This document shows positions 1-7,571 of a DNA stretch of 52,733 nt, piece by piece. Each line of letters opens with the position of its first letter. The first letter of the stretch is position 1. Made by a program: the position numbers and the translations under genes. The DNA is from JAFCCL01 sp041645325 (GTDB lineage Archaea; Iainarchaeota; Iainarchaeia; Iainarchaeales; GCA-2688035), in the NCBI GenBank assembly GCA_041645325.1, contig JBAZQI010000004.1, positions 1 to 52,733 of the forward strand, written 5' to 3'. Below the pieces are notes generated by a model. The model ran no database searches. It worked only from the letters and a program-made list of their open reading frames with translations, and was not told the DNA's origin.

Positions 1-243
1 CCTCACACTGTACTTTGGAACGCCCTTTTCTTTCGCCAGCCTGCCCCTTATCTCCCTTGCAATCCCCTCGGCGCTCAGCAAATCCGGCCTGTTGGTGTCC
101 TTGACTTCAATTACTATTCTATCGCCTTCTGTGCTATCTATTCCGCCTTTTGCATAGTCAAGTGCCTCCTCAAGCTGTTCTTTGCCCAAGTTTTTTCCAA
201 TCAACTTGAGTAAGTCCTTTCTGCTCGCTTCGACATTAGGCAT
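1..243 (-). CDS. pheT: Phenylalanyl-tRNA synthetase beta subunit, N-terminal fragment
   Basis: This is the first 81 codons of archaeal PheT, cut by the window edge. PheT pairs with PheS to charge tRNA-Phe. The translation from ATG at 243 opens MPNVEASRKDLLKLIGKNLG and contains DTNRPDLLSAEGIAREI near residues 48-65. The NRPDLLS segment is the conserved start of the archaeal/eukaryotic beta subunit. The ATG lies inside the last codons of the upstream homing endonuclease gene, an 8-bp overlap, so translation is probably coupled to it. No separate promoter is visible. pheS lies upstream on the same strand, interrupted by two foreign genes. Confidence 0.9.
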   Translation of the reverse strand, partial: MPNVEASRKDLLKLIGKNLGKEQLEEALDYAKGGIDSTEGDRIVIEVKDTNRPDLLSAEGIAREIRGRLAKEKGVPKYSVR

Positions 244-1234
244 TGATTTTTCCCTCTTCAAATTCTCTTTTGCATAATGGGCATTTATACCTCAGATATT
301 TTGTGCTTTTATATTTTTTAAAGCCATTTCTCCAGACTTTCTTGTGCCCGCAGTTAGTACACTCAATATTTACAGTCCCCAAATTTTTCTTTTTTAGAAT
401 TTTTATTTTAATGTTCTTCTTTTCGTAGTTTATAATTCGTAACTTTGCCGCTTGCTTTTCTTCATGTTTAGAAAGAGGCAATAGGGTTTCTGCCAGTTTT
501 ACGACATCCTTATGGCTTGTTATCATGACTCTGTACAAATCCAGATTGCATATTCTTGTTCCGTAAACTCCTTTTCTTCTAACCAAATAAAAGTGTGAGT
601 TAAAACCGAGTTCTTTTAGTTTTTGGTTAATCTGCTCTAAGATAGTTTTATCGCACGTACCCAGGCTGAAAACAAGGTCTTTCCATCTGCCGCCGTACTT
701 TTTATGTTTGGTTATTATCCAACTGGCTTCACTATCACAGTAACCAGCCAAAAATGAATAAAATAACTCCTTGCTGTCTAGAATCCATTCAGGAATTGCT
801 TTTGGTTTTTCTATTAAGAAATCAAATGAAGGGTGCAAAAAACAGTTTATTTTTCTAGTTTTCTCGGTAAATCCACCCTTAGCTTCATACTCATTGACCG
901 GAGAATATTTTTCAAAAGTAGTCCTAAACATTTTCATTTGTGCCTGTTTTGGGGAGGTAGTGCAAGCTACTACCTGCCTGCAATGTTTTCGTGCATTGAT
1001 ATCCCCCGTTCTTAATCCGATAAGGTAGGCTTTCTCATCTTTTTTTCCAGAGAATGGATTTTTTGCACTATCTTTTCTGCTGCTTGGCCTTCTAGAAAGA
1101 TTAAACTTTTGCATGTGGTAAGTAACAGCATTTGGAGATTTCATATTGTACTGCTTTGCTATTTTAGAAAGGGAAAGCCCCTTTTTCCAGTACAAATCCT
1201 CCAAAGCCTCTTTTGATATTTCTTCGTTGTTCAT
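236..1234 (-). CDS. Free-standing LAGLIDADG homing endonuclease with HTH and zinc ribbon
   Basis: A 332-residue protein. Residues about 10-45 form a helix-turn-helix (LSLSKIAKQYNMKSPNAV). Two LAGLIDADG-type helices follow at about 71-79 (LIGLRTGDI) and 161-169 (FLAGYCDSE), each with the acidic residue expected at its end. A C-terminal CxxC...CxxC zinc ribbon lies at about 291-322. No intein splicing blocks are visible, so it is a free-standing endonuclease gene. It sits exactly between pheS and pheT, 12 nt after a small AbrB-like gene, and overlaps the pheT start. The family cuts long DNA sites to copy itself into unoccupied alleles. A transcription-factor role derived from a LAGLIDADG fold is the main alternative. 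Confidence 0.85.
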   Translation of the reverse strand: MNNEEISKEALEDLYWKKGLSLSKIAKQYNMKSPNAVTYHMQKFNLSRRPSSRKDSAKNPFSGKKDEKAYLIGLRTGDINARKHCRQVVACTTSPKQAQMKMFRTTFEKYSPVNEYEAKGGFTEKTRKINCFLHPSFDFLIEKPKAIPEWILDSKELFYSFLAGYCDSEASWIITKHKKYGGRWKDLVFSLGTCDKTILEQINQKLKELGFNSHFYLVRRKGVYGTRICNLDLYRVMITSHKDVVKLAETLLPLSKHEEKQAAKLRIINYEKKNIKIKILKKKNLGTVNIECTNCGHKKVWRNGFKKYKSTKYLRYKCPLCKREFEEGKINA

Positions 1235-1246
1235 GTTTCAACCGGC

Positions 1247-1387
1247 CTATTTTTTGATCGTTACTTCCAAAACTTCTTTTTCCCTAACTTTAAACTTTTT
1301 AACTATCGACGCAGGAACTGTTATAACCAAGGCATTCCCGGTTTTCCAGACTTTGGCATCAAAAGTTCTATTCAGCCCCACAAACAT
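1247..1387 (-). CDS. Small AbrB/MazE-like DNA-binding protein
   Basis: A 46-residue protein. From ATG at 1387 it reads MFVGLNRTFDAKVWKTGNAL followed by VITVPASIVKKFKVREKEVL. The pattern of a short strand, GNA, VITVPASIV and a basic KKFKV turn is the swapped-hairpin AbrB/SpoVT/MazE fold used by transition-state regulators and antitoxins. No toxin gene is adjacent. The next gene is the homing endonuclease, 12 nt downstream, so the pair looks like a regulator-endonuclease cassette. A perfect palindrome lies 3 nt upstream of the ATG and could be its own operator. Function is inferred from the fold pattern only. Confidence 0.75.
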   Translation of the reverse strand: MFVGLNRTFDAKVWKTGNALVITVPASIVKKFKVREKEVLEVTIKK

Positions 1388-1390
1388 CAC

Positions 1391-1409
1391 GTATATACTT
1401 TGTATATAC
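1391..1409 (-). promoter_or_regulatory. Palindromic operator overlapping promoter of the AbrB-like gene
   Basis: The sequence GTATATAC-TTT-GTATATAC repeats a self-complementary 8-mer with a 3-nt spacer, 3 nt before the ATG of the AbrB-like gene. On the minus strand an AT-rich TTTTAAAATATTTG stretch precedes it and could be the TATA box. A dimeric swapped-hairpin protein would suit such a site, so autoregulation is a reasonable inference. Confidence 0.5.
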
Positions 1410-1438
1410 AAATATTTTAAAAGACTTTGTCTTAAAAG

Positions 1439-2911
1439 TTAAACGATTGGCATGTTTCTTAACCAATTTAAATCTTGAGAGAACAACTGCCTTATGTCCT
1501 TGATTCCCATCTTAATCATTGCAAGTCTGTCTATTCCCAGACCCCAGGCTAACACGGGTTCTTTGGCCCCGAGTGGCGTCGTAAGTTCAGGCCTAAAAAT
1601 TCCAGCGCCGCCAATTTCAAGCCAGCCTATTTTTGGATGCTCTATATAAAGCTCACAGCTTGGCTCAGTGAAAGGGTAGTACCCTGTGGAGAATTTTACG
1701 CTTTTTGCTTCCGTTATTTCAACCGCAAATTCTTTCAGCATTCCAAGCAAATGCCTGAAGTTCAAATCCTTTCCCACAATTATTCCTTCCATCTGGTTGA
1801 ACTCAATCAAATGGGAGGCGTCAACAACATCAGGCCTGTAGCACCTTGCAATCGCAAAGTATTTTCCGGGAACCTCAACGCCCTTGACAAGCTGCCTTGC
1901 GCTGTGCGCAGTTCCATGCGCCGCAGGCATCACTTTTTTCGCGATTTCTTCGCTCCATTCATAGCCCCAGCCTTTGCTTCCGGTTTTCCACCCGTTTTCA
2001 TGGCAGGCCTTGACCTGTTCCACAATTCTTTTGTCCGGCAGTTTTCCAAACCTTGGCTGCTTCAATTGGTAGGTGTCAGTCCATTGCCTTGCCGGATGGC
2101 CCTGCGGCTGGAACAAAGCGTCAAAGTTGTAGAATTCCTGCGTTATCAGGGGGCTTTCCATTTCCCTGAAGCCCATTGCAATTAGCTTTGCCCTTGCGCT
2201 GTCCAAAAACTGCTCGTATGCCTGCCTTTTTCCTGCAAAGATTTTTGGCACCTCGCCCTGAATGTCGTATGCCCTGCCCTTTACCCCTGAAAGCAATTCA
2301 AGGGCCTTTTTTCCTTCCGCATTAATCCTCGCCTTTTTTTCAGCCCTCACAATTTTTTCCACAAGCCCTCTTTTCAACGCCTCTTCCAGCGCCTTTTTTT
2401 CCTCGTTGCTGGGTTCCAGCATTTCCCCGATTTTTTTCATTGCCTTTTCCAGGGGATAATTGCCCTCCAAAAAATCTTTTTCCAGGCCTGTGAACTCAAG
2501 CAGCGTTTCCTTTCCCGCCCTGATGCTGATCCAAGCGTTTTTTTTCGCAAGGCCCATTGCCACATTGAATTCAGGCCTGTTGAGCTGGCTTTTTTTGAAA
2601 ACATCCTCAAGGCTGCCTTTCCCGTTAAGCTGCTGCAATGCCTCGGCAAAAAGCCTTTCAGGCAATGCCTTGCCCAAACTGCTTTTTCCCACGGCCGTCA
2701 AAACAATTTCTTCGCTCTTTTCCTCGGAAACATCAATGAACGCCTTTTCTTTCAGCCATTCAAGTGACCTTCTCACGCTGTCAATAGGCAAGCCTGACCT
2801 TTTGGCAATTTCTTCAACTGCCTCGAATTTTTCGGCATCAAGCGCCTTAAGGGTTTTTGCTTCAATGCCGCTGAGGCTCTGCACCTTTTGCCCGAAATCC
2901 ATAAAATGCAC
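1439..2911 (-). CDS. pheS: Phenylalanyl-tRNA synthetase alpha subunit
   Basis: A 490-residue catalytic subunit of the cytosolic class II synthetase, attaching phenylalanine to tRNA-Phe. An archaeal-type N-terminal extension with winged-helix-like repeats (residues about 1-200) precedes the class II core. Core features are FQPQGHPARQWTDTY near residue 265, GTAHSARQL, the FTEPSCELYIEH strand, and motif 3 GLGIDRLAM near the end. ATG at 2902 is an alternative start. It is divergent from nob1. Downstream, where pheT would normally follow, the AbrB-like gene and the homing endonuclease intervene. A short palindrome AAGAC-TTT-GTCTT at 1421-1433 directly after the stop may act in termination. Confidence 0.95.
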   Translation of the reverse strand: MHFMDFGQKVQSLSGIEAKTLKALDAEKFEAVEEIAKRSGLPIDSVRRSLEWLKEKAFIDVSEEKSEEIVLTAVGKSSLGKALPERLFAEALQQLNGKGSLEDVFKKSQLNRPEFNVAMGLAKKNAWISIRAGKETLLEFTGLEKDFLEGNYPLEKAMKKIGEMLEPSNEEKKALEEALKRGLVEKIVRAEKKARINAEGKKALELLSGVKGRAYDIQGEVPKIFAGKRQAYEQFLDSARAKLIAMGFREMESPLITQEFYNFDALFQPQGHPARQWTDTYQLKQPRFGKLPDKRIVEQVKACHENGWKTGSKGWGYEWSEEIAKKVMPAAHGTAHSARQLVKGVEVPGKYFAIARCYRPDVVDASHLIEFNQMEGIIVGKDLNFRHLLGMLKEFAVEITEAKSVKFSTGYYPFTEPSCELYIEHPKIGWLEIGGAGIFRPELTTPLGAKEPVLAWGLGIDRLAMIKMGIKDIRQLFSQDLNWLRNMPIV

Positions 2912-2966
2912 CGCAATAAGATTAATGTAAAACCCTTTTAATACTTATAACAGCGTTCTTTATTGC

Positions 2967-3461
2967 ATGCTCTTCCTTATAGACAGCTCCGCTGTTTTAA
3001 ACGATTTTTCCTTTGAATTCAGGCCAGGGCACGCCTACATTACCACGCCCATTATAATTGGCGAGTTCAGGGACATGAGAAGCAGGTTGCTCATGGAAAA
3101 CGCCCTGAGCCAGCGCATTCTTTCCCTGCAGGAGCCTGAAAAAGAAACCCTTGGGCAAGTGGAATCCCTGGTGCGCTCAAAGGGCTTTGACAGGCTCAGC
3201 AAGGCAGACCTTTCGCTTCTGGCGCTTGCCCTTGACCTCAAAAAACAGGGCAGGGATTTCATCCTCATAACAGACGATTACAGCATCCAGAATTTTGCAA
3301 AAATGCTCAAAATCCCTTTTGAAGCAGCAATGAGGGGCAAAATCGGCAAGGAAATAAGCTTTTCCCTAAAATGCCCTGCCTGCGGCAAAGCCCTTCAGGC
3401 CGATTCCAATGCCAAAAAATGCCCTGATTGCGGCTCAAAACTGCAAAGAAAAAGGAAATAA
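2967..3461 (+). CDS. nob1: rRNA endonuclease Nob1 (PIN domain plus zinc ribbon)
   Basis: A 164-residue protein. The PIN nuclease domain begins with LIDSSAVLND, has a conserved acidic GEF near residue 32, LSKADLSLLALAL near 75 and LITDDYSIQNFA near 100. Together these supply the acidic metal-binding pocket. A C-terminal zinc ribbon (CPACG...CPDCG, about residues 136-155) follows. This PIN-plus-ribbon layout and length match archaeal Nob1, which matures the 3' end of 16S rRNA. It is divergent from pheS across about 55 nt of AT-rich sequence. Confidence 0.88.
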   Translation: MLFLIDSSAVLNDFSFEFRPGHAYITTPIIIGEFRDMRSRLLMENALSQRILSLQEPEKETLGQVESLVRSKGFDRLSKADLSLLALALDLKKQGRDFILITDDYSIQNFAKMLKIPFEAAMRGKIGKEISFSLKCPACGKALQADSNAKKCPDCGSKLQRKRK

Positions 3462-3487
3462 TTCACTAATTAACTGCCAATAATTAA

Positions 3488-3497
3488 CTTTATATAC
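3488..3497 (+). promoter_or_regulatory. TATA box upstream of small membrane protein cluster
   Basis: CTTTATATAC is a good archaeal TATA match 30-40 nt before the ATG at 3528, in the short gap after nob1. It probably drives the run of four small membrane genes. Confidence 0.55.
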
Positions 3498-3527
3498 TTC
3501 TTCCTGCCCCTTTTACTTAAGGGTCCT

Positions 3528-3893
3528 ATGTTTTTCGAATTCCTTAATGCCGTCATCGCTCTTGACCTGAATTGGCTAGCAGGGCTTCTGTTCAACAATT
3601 TCCATTACCTTTTTGCATTTGCCGCAATTCTTTTCTTTTTTTTTGAAGGCAGGTCCAAGAGCATAATCGTTGGCTTTTTTGTTTTTTGCTTTCTTGGCTG
3701 GGCTTTTACTGATTTTGAGATGACCAGTGGCTGGGTCTATTTTGCAGGCGGCTTCCTTTTCGTGAATTATCTCCTGAAGATTGCCGTGCTTACCTTTTCC
3801 GAATCTGTTCCGGAACTTTCAAAGCATTTGCTTGTGGTCAATTTCCTTGCAGCTTATGCCTTGCTGATTGCTTACAATCTTTTCTTGGTGTGA
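3528..3893 (+). CDS. Small multi-pass membrane protein, copy 1
   Basis: A 121-residue, very hydrophobic protein with about four membrane segments. I do not recognise its family. Its N-terminus (FEFLNAVIALDLNWLAGLLF, then NNFHYLFAFAA) matches that of the protein at 4089 (LEFLSHAMSFDLPWIASLIM, then GNLHWLFAISA). The matching positions are EFL, the DL-W pair, N-H and LFA, and both end after about 120 residues. They are therefore tandem paralogs. Four such genes run head to tail with gaps of 0-6 nt, suggesting one operon and perhaps one membrane complex. Confidence 0.75.
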   Translation: MFFEFLNAVIALDLNWLAGLLFNNFHYLFAFAAILFFFFEGRSKSIIVGFFVFCFLGWAFTDFEMTSGWVYFAGGFLFVNYLLKIAVLTFSESVPELSKHLLVVNFLAAYALLIAYNLFLV

Positions 3894-3899
3894 TGGAAA

Positions 3900-4082
3900 A
3901 TGGGTTTTGTGACAAGGAGCTTGTTTTTGCTGGTAGGGCTGTTCACGCTCTATGTTTTGGTTAGCATTCTGCATGAAGGAGGCCTTGATATTTTCGGCCA
4001 AACCTTTTATACTGAACTTGGGTTTTACGCGTTCATGGCCGCAATTTTTTTAGACACGACCTTTTCATTCCAAAAATGGTGA
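3900..4082 (+). CDS. Small two-helix membrane protein
   Basis: A 60-residue protein with two hydrophobic segments (about residues 6-25 and 40-57) joined by a short polar loop (HEGGLDIFGQ). It lies 6 nt after the first membrane paralog and 6 nt before the second. No family recognised. The tight packing between the two paralogs supports it being a real gene. Confidence 0.65.
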   Translation: MGFVTRSLFLLVGLFTLYVLVSILHEGGLDIFGQTFYTELGFYAFMAAIFLDTTFSFQKW

Positions 4083-4088
4083 TACAAA

Positions 4089-4451
4089 ATGTTGCTTGAA
4101 TTCCTTTCACATGCAATGTCATTCGACCTGCCCTGGATAGCCTCGCTTATCATGGGCAATCTGCACTGGCTGTTTGCCATTTCCGCCTTTGTCCTGATTT
4201 CCAACGGCGGCAAGAGATGGCTCTGGCCTTTCCTCACAATGTTTGCCCTGCTTTGGGCAATTGTTGACTTTGCCGGCATAATGGGCTGGATAATGGTGCC
4301 AATCCTTTTCTTTACAGTCGTAGTCAGCTTTTTGATGCAGATTTTTATTAACGGCACAATCCTTGAGAAGCACTCCCTGAAAATTATCGTTGTCCTTTTC
4401 CTCGCGCTTTCGTTTGTGCACACATTTTTGTTCAGCCTGGCGGTGTTCTGA
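4089..4451 (+). CDS. Small multi-pass membrane protein, copy 2
   Basis: A 120-residue membrane protein with about four hydrophobic segments, paralogous to the protein at 3528. Shared landmarks are EFL at residues 4-6, DL-W near 13-16, N-H-W/Y-LFA near 24-31 and an aromatic segment with a D-F pair near 60. Its TGA is immediately followed by the ATG of the next small gene. Function unknown. Confidence 0.75.
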   Translation: MLLEFLSHAMSFDLPWIASLIMGNLHWLFAISAFVLISNGGKRWLWPFLTMFALLWAIVDFAGIMGWIMVPILFFTVVVSFLMQIFINGTILEKHSLKIIVVLFLALSFVHTFLFSLAVF

Positions 4452-4619
4452 ATGGGAAAGCAAGAGCTTGCCTTCAGGTCAATAATTTACACAATTGCCG
4501 TGCTTTCAATCCTCTTTGCACTTGCCCTTTTGCTTGGCTTTGAACAGTTTGGAAACGCATTTTCATTTGCAGGCTTTGTCGCGCTTGCATTCATAATTTT
4601 CACCACAATTGCGGAATAA
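4452..4619 (+). CDS. 55-residue two-helix membrane protein
   Basis: The ATG directly follows the TGA of the previous gene. The translation MGKQELAFRSIIYTIAVLSI continues through two hydrophobic helices and ends FTTIAE. Zero-gap coupling and consistent codon use favour a real gene. No family recognised. It is convergent with the next gene, 4 nt away. Confidence 0.6.
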   Translation: MGKQELAFRSIIYTIAVLSILFALALLLGFEQFGNAFSFAGFVALAFIIFTTIAE

Positions 4620-4623
4620 AAAA

Positions 4624-5406
4624 TCAGTCCTCTTCTTCACTGCCAAAATCGGAATGCGCTATCACATAGTTTTCCACACTGCCTGCAATGGCCTTTCTTT
4701 TCACAAGAATTACGGCAAAAGCCACGGCCGCAACAGCAAGCAGTATCAGGAACAGGTTGCTTTTCATAAGGTCGTTTATTGCCTGTGTCAAATCAAAGGA
4801 TGCTATTTCCTTGAAAAAACTGTAATTCAGTTCCAGTTCGTTGCCGAAAACATAGCCCGTCCAAATCACAGTGTTTTCTCCCACTATTGCGTCAGGCTTC
4901 ACAGGCTCATGTATTTCAACACCGCGCGGCAACTGCACAGTTATTGTGGTGTTCTTCGGGATAACCCAAAGCGAGCCGTCTATGAAATTGCTGAATGCAT
5001 CAGCCCTGAGCCCGTATTCCACTATCCTGCTTGTTTCGCTTTTCTTTTCCATTATCGGGCTCTTCAGCGAGTAAGACATTTGAAGAAAATCAAGCGAGTT
5101 CTCATTTTCAATGAACGAAATGCCGTTCACCGCTATGTCCGCAGGCTGTCCAATCCTCGGGTAAATTCTCTGGTCATAGGCACGCCAGCCATCAACATCA
5201 ACGCCTATGTCGGCAACATTTTTCCTGAAGTCCGCAAGCTGCTGTTCATTCTGGAAATTGAGGTAATAACGCTCTGCAACCTGCGCATTTCCGGTCTGGT
5301 CAACCGTTATTTCAATCGAATGATTTTCAAGCACGTAAAACTGCGCGCCCGCAAACTGCGCAAGGAAAGCCAGCGCAAAAAACAGTGAAAAGAGCCTTGC
5401 CCTCAT
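4624..5406 (-). CDS. Secreted, membrane-anchored protein
   Basis: A 260-residue protein. Residues 1-21 are a signal peptide (RLFSLFFALAFLAQFAGAQ). A beta-rich ectodomain of about 190 residues follows, with a typical WVIPKNTTITVQLPRGVEI segment. A single transmembrane helix lies at about 216-234 (LFLILLAVAAVAFAVIL), with a short acidic tail ending GSEEED. The IPKN-T-V-LP-G segment recalls DUF4897-like archaeal ectodomains, but I would not assign a function. It faces outward with a cytoplasmic C-terminus. Confidence 0.75.
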   Translation of the reverse strand: MRARLFSLFFALAFLAQFAGAQFYVLENHSIEITVDQTGNAQVAERYYLNFQNEQQLADFRKNVADIGVDVDGWRAYDQRIYPRIGQPADIAVNGISFIENENSLDFLQMSYSLKSPIMEKKSETSRIVEYGLRADAFSNFIDGSLWVIPKNTTITVQLPRGVEIHEPVKPDAIVGENTVIWTGYVFGNELELNYSFFKEIASFDLTQAINDLMKSNLFLILLAVAAVAFAVILVKRKAIAGSVENYVIAHSDFGSEEED

Positions 5407-5453
5407 TTTATCCCCTTTTATATTAGTGGGCTTCCCCTTATTATTTTTTCCTT

Positions 5454-5860
5454 AAGCCTTTCTTTCTAAAGAAAGAAAGCCTTGGGAAAGAAAGCTTTTC
5501 GCTTCGCAAAAAGAAGCCTTCGGCAAGAAACCCTTGGGAAGCCTTTTCTTTTGCGAAAGAAAAGCCTTGGGAAAAGAAAACTTTTTTTTTGCCTGTGAAG
5601 CGTTTTTCGCCAGCGTTTTTCGCAAGCCTTTTTTGGAAAAAGGCTTTTTTCGCCAGCCCCAAGCAAAGCATGGCTTTGCGGGCCTCGCGAACCGTTGGGT
5701 TCGTCGGTTTTGTTAAAAGGCTGCTTGGGAAAAGAAAATTTTCCCTTTTTTTTGCCATTGTTTTTTGCTATCGTTTTTCGTTATCGTTTTTCGCAAGCCT
5801 TTTTTTTAAAAAGGCTTTTTTTCGCAAGCCTTTTGTTAAAAGGCTTTTGCCCGCAAAGCC
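5454..5860. repeat. Tract of hairpin repeats, GCCTTGGGAAA family, tract 1
   Basis: The gap between 5407 and 5914 holds no convincing gene. It is built of purine/pyrimidine-biased palindromes. The first, 5454-5494, is AAGCC plus TTTCTTTC-TAAA-GAAAGAAA followed by GCCTTGGGAAAGAAAG. This 41-bp unit recurs exactly at 25942-25982. Near the right end, 5821-5848 (TTCGCAAGCC, TTTTGTTAAA, AGGCTTTT) recurs exactly at 26088-26115. The same order of units in both tracts shows a common repeat family. Open frames across it encode only biased K/F/A-rich peptides. Confidence 0.8.
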
Positions 5861-5914
5861 AAAACGACCTGGTTTAAATGCCTTTTCCGCAAGGTATCTA
5901 TAGGGAGCGAGGCA

Positions 5915-6604
5915 ATGGTTTCAATAAGCTATTTTGGCCACAGTTTCTTCAAAGTGGGGTTTCCTGGCAGGAATGTCCTGATTGACCCCTATGTTTCTTC
6001 TGGCAATGACGACCCTGCTTTCAAAAGGCTTGAGGCCTGCGCGGCAAAACAGCAGGACCTCAAGGGCATTGACCTGATTCTTGTGACGCACGAGCACTTT
6101 GACCACTTTGACAAAAGCCTCATTGAAAAAATAGTGGAAAGGGACGGCAGTTGCGTTGTGGCATCCGAATCTGTGCTGCAGGAGCTCAATGCAAGCAAGC
6201 GCCTGCTTCATCCGATTAAAATGCATGAAACGCTGAACCTGAGGGGCGTGGACATAAGGGCAATGCCGGCGCATCATCCCCAGTCATTTTACCCGCTGGG
6301 CTTTCTCATAACCCAGAACGGAAAAAGCGTTTTCCACAGCGGCGACACCGACCTTATGGACGACTTCGGCCAGATTTGCCCTGATGTTGCATTGCTGCCA
6401 ATCGGGGGTGCTGAAACAATGGACTGCGTTGACGCAATCAGGGCTGTAAAAATCATGAAGCCAAGGTATGCAATTCCAATGCATTACAACACTTTCAAGA
6501 TGATTGAACAGGATCCGAAAGAGTTCAAGCAAAAGATTGAGAAAAGCATTTTGAAAACAAAGCCGATAATCCTAAAGCCGGGACAGAGCTTCTCGTTCAA
6601 GTAA
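5915..6604 (+). CDS. UPF0173 metal-dependent hydrolase (metallo-beta-lactamase fold)
   Basis: A 229-residue protein of the UlaG-like metallo-beta-lactamase branch. Metal ligands visible are GHS near residue 9, LIDPYVSSG near 21, THEHFDHFD near 60-68, HSGDTDLMDD near 142 and PMHYNTF near 190. Length and motif order fit the archaeal UPF0173 family, whose substrate is unknown. ATG at 5915 gives MVSISYFGHSFF, the usual family start. The hairpin-repeat tract lies directly upstream. Confidence 0.88.
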   Translation: MVSISYFGHSFFKVGFPGRNVLIDPYVSSGNDDPAFKRLEACAAKQQDLKGIDLILVTHEHFDHFDKSLIEKIVERDGSCVVASESVLQELNASKRLLHPIKMHETLNLRGVDIRAMPAHHPQSFYPLGFLITQNGKSVFHSGDTDLMDDFGQICPDVALLPIGGAETMDCVDAIRAVKIMKPRYAIPMHYNTFKMIEQDPKEFKQKIEKSILKTKPIILKPGQSFSFK

Positions 6605-6633
6605 ACAGTTCCCAACTGCCTTTTAATTCAGTT

Positions 6634-6822
6634 CTATTTTTCAGGGTAGTATTTCCAGTTCACAAGCCACACGAGCAATGCAAAGACGTCAAGTGCTATT
6701 AAAATCGCGGCGCCTGCAAGCATTGCCGCCTGCGCAAGCCAGTCCATGACAAAATTAAGGGCCGCAAAAATCATTCCCGCTGACAAGGCCATCAGTGCAA
6801 CAAAGCCCTCAATGAAGCGCAT
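6634..6822 (-). CDS. Small two-helix membrane protein
   Basis: A 62-residue protein with two long hydrophobic stretches (about residues 7-28 and 33-55) and a polar WKYYPEK end. It lies in the same orientation as the downstream-transcribed neighbours, 30 nt from the nucleotidyltransferase gene. Family not recognised. Confidence 0.55.
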   Translation of the reverse strand: MRFIEGFVALMALSAGMIFAALNFVMDWLAQAAMLAGAAILIALDVFALLVWLVNWKYYPEK

Positions 6823-6851
6823 GGTAAAAAAACAGTGTTCTCCCTTATTAA

Positions 6852-7538
6852 TTAATCTTTCTCAGCTTTTTTCAAATCCACAATTGTGCCTATGTCAAGG
6901 CATTTTCCCTTGTGCAGGACAAACCCTGCTTTTCCTTTTGCGGCCAAGGCATTGATGGCGTCAGTGAGCTCAAATTCTCCCCTTTCGCTGATCTTCACGG
7001 CCTCAAGCGCAGGAAATATTTTTTGCGAAAAGGCGTAGCAGCCTGTGTTCACGAGATTGCTTTCAATTTTTCCCAAGGGCTTTTCTGCAATCTGCTCAAG
7101 TTTTTTTCCCGAAACAAGTGCAACGCCATACCTTTCAGGCTGCTTGTCCTCCCTCAATGCAACAACGGCCTCAAAGCCATTTGTTTTCGCAAGTAGTTTC
7201 CACAATTTCGGGGAAACTATTACGTCAGTGCTTCCTGCCAGAAACCTTCCCCTGGCTTTTCCTTTTGCCTGCAGCAATGCGTGTGCCGTTCCCATCGCAA
7301 TCTTTTGCTCAACATAGCTTAGCTTCATTCCATTGAAATTCCTGCCAAACCTTTTCATTATCTTGTCAGCGCCAAAGCCCACCACAAGAAAAGCCTCTTC
7401 AACGCCGGCCTTTTTGAACGATTCAAGCACATGTTCAAGCAACGGCTTTCCCTTGAGCTTGACAAGCGCCTTTGGCTTTTTGTCGGTAAGGGGCCTCATT
7501 CTCTTTCCCAAGCCAGCCGCAAGAATCACTGCCTTCAT
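6852..7538 (-). CDS. Sugar nucleotidyltransferase (NTP_transferase family)
   Basis: A 228-residue Rossmann-like nucleotidyltransferase. The signature LAAGLGKRMRPLTDKKPKAL sits at the N-terminus and binds the NTP. GTAHALLQA near 88, STDV (metal-binding Asp) near 108 and an EKPLG segment near 156 follow. It resembles glucose-1-phosphate thymidylyl/uridylyl transferases but lacks a C-terminal beta-helix. It probably activates a sugar phosphate for glycan synthesis; the exact sugar cannot be read. ATG at 7538 is preferred over GTG at 7544 because it gives the family start MKAVILAAG. Confidence 0.85.
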   Translation of the reverse strand: MKAVILAAGLGKRMRPLTDKKPKALVKLKGKPLLEHVLESFKKAGVEEAFLVVGFGADKIMKRFGRNFNGMKLSYVEQKIAMGTAHALLQAKGKARGRFLAGSTDVIVSPKLWKLLAKTNGFEAVVALREDKQPERYGVALVSGKKLEQIAEKPLGKIESNLVNTGCYAFSQKIFPALEAVKISERGEFELTDAINALAAKGKAGFVLHKGKCLDIGTIVDLKKAEKD

Positions 7539-7571
7539 CAACACACCAGCCTTTGCATAACATTAATCCAA

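Noticed and set aside
1247..1387. Toxin-antitoxin module
   Set aside because: The AbrB/MazE-like protein has no adjacent toxin; its partner gene is a LAGLIDADG endonuclease.
1637..2185. 182-codon plus-strand frame antisense to pheS, and similar long frames antisense to PCNA, EndoQ and truD
   Set aside because: They are shadows of strongly supported genes with family motifs on the other strand.
5454..5860. Open frames of 60-105 codons on both strands in the repeat tract
   Set aside because: They encode only biased F/K/A-rich peptides forced by palindromic DNA, have no ribosome sites and recur wherever the hairpins occur.
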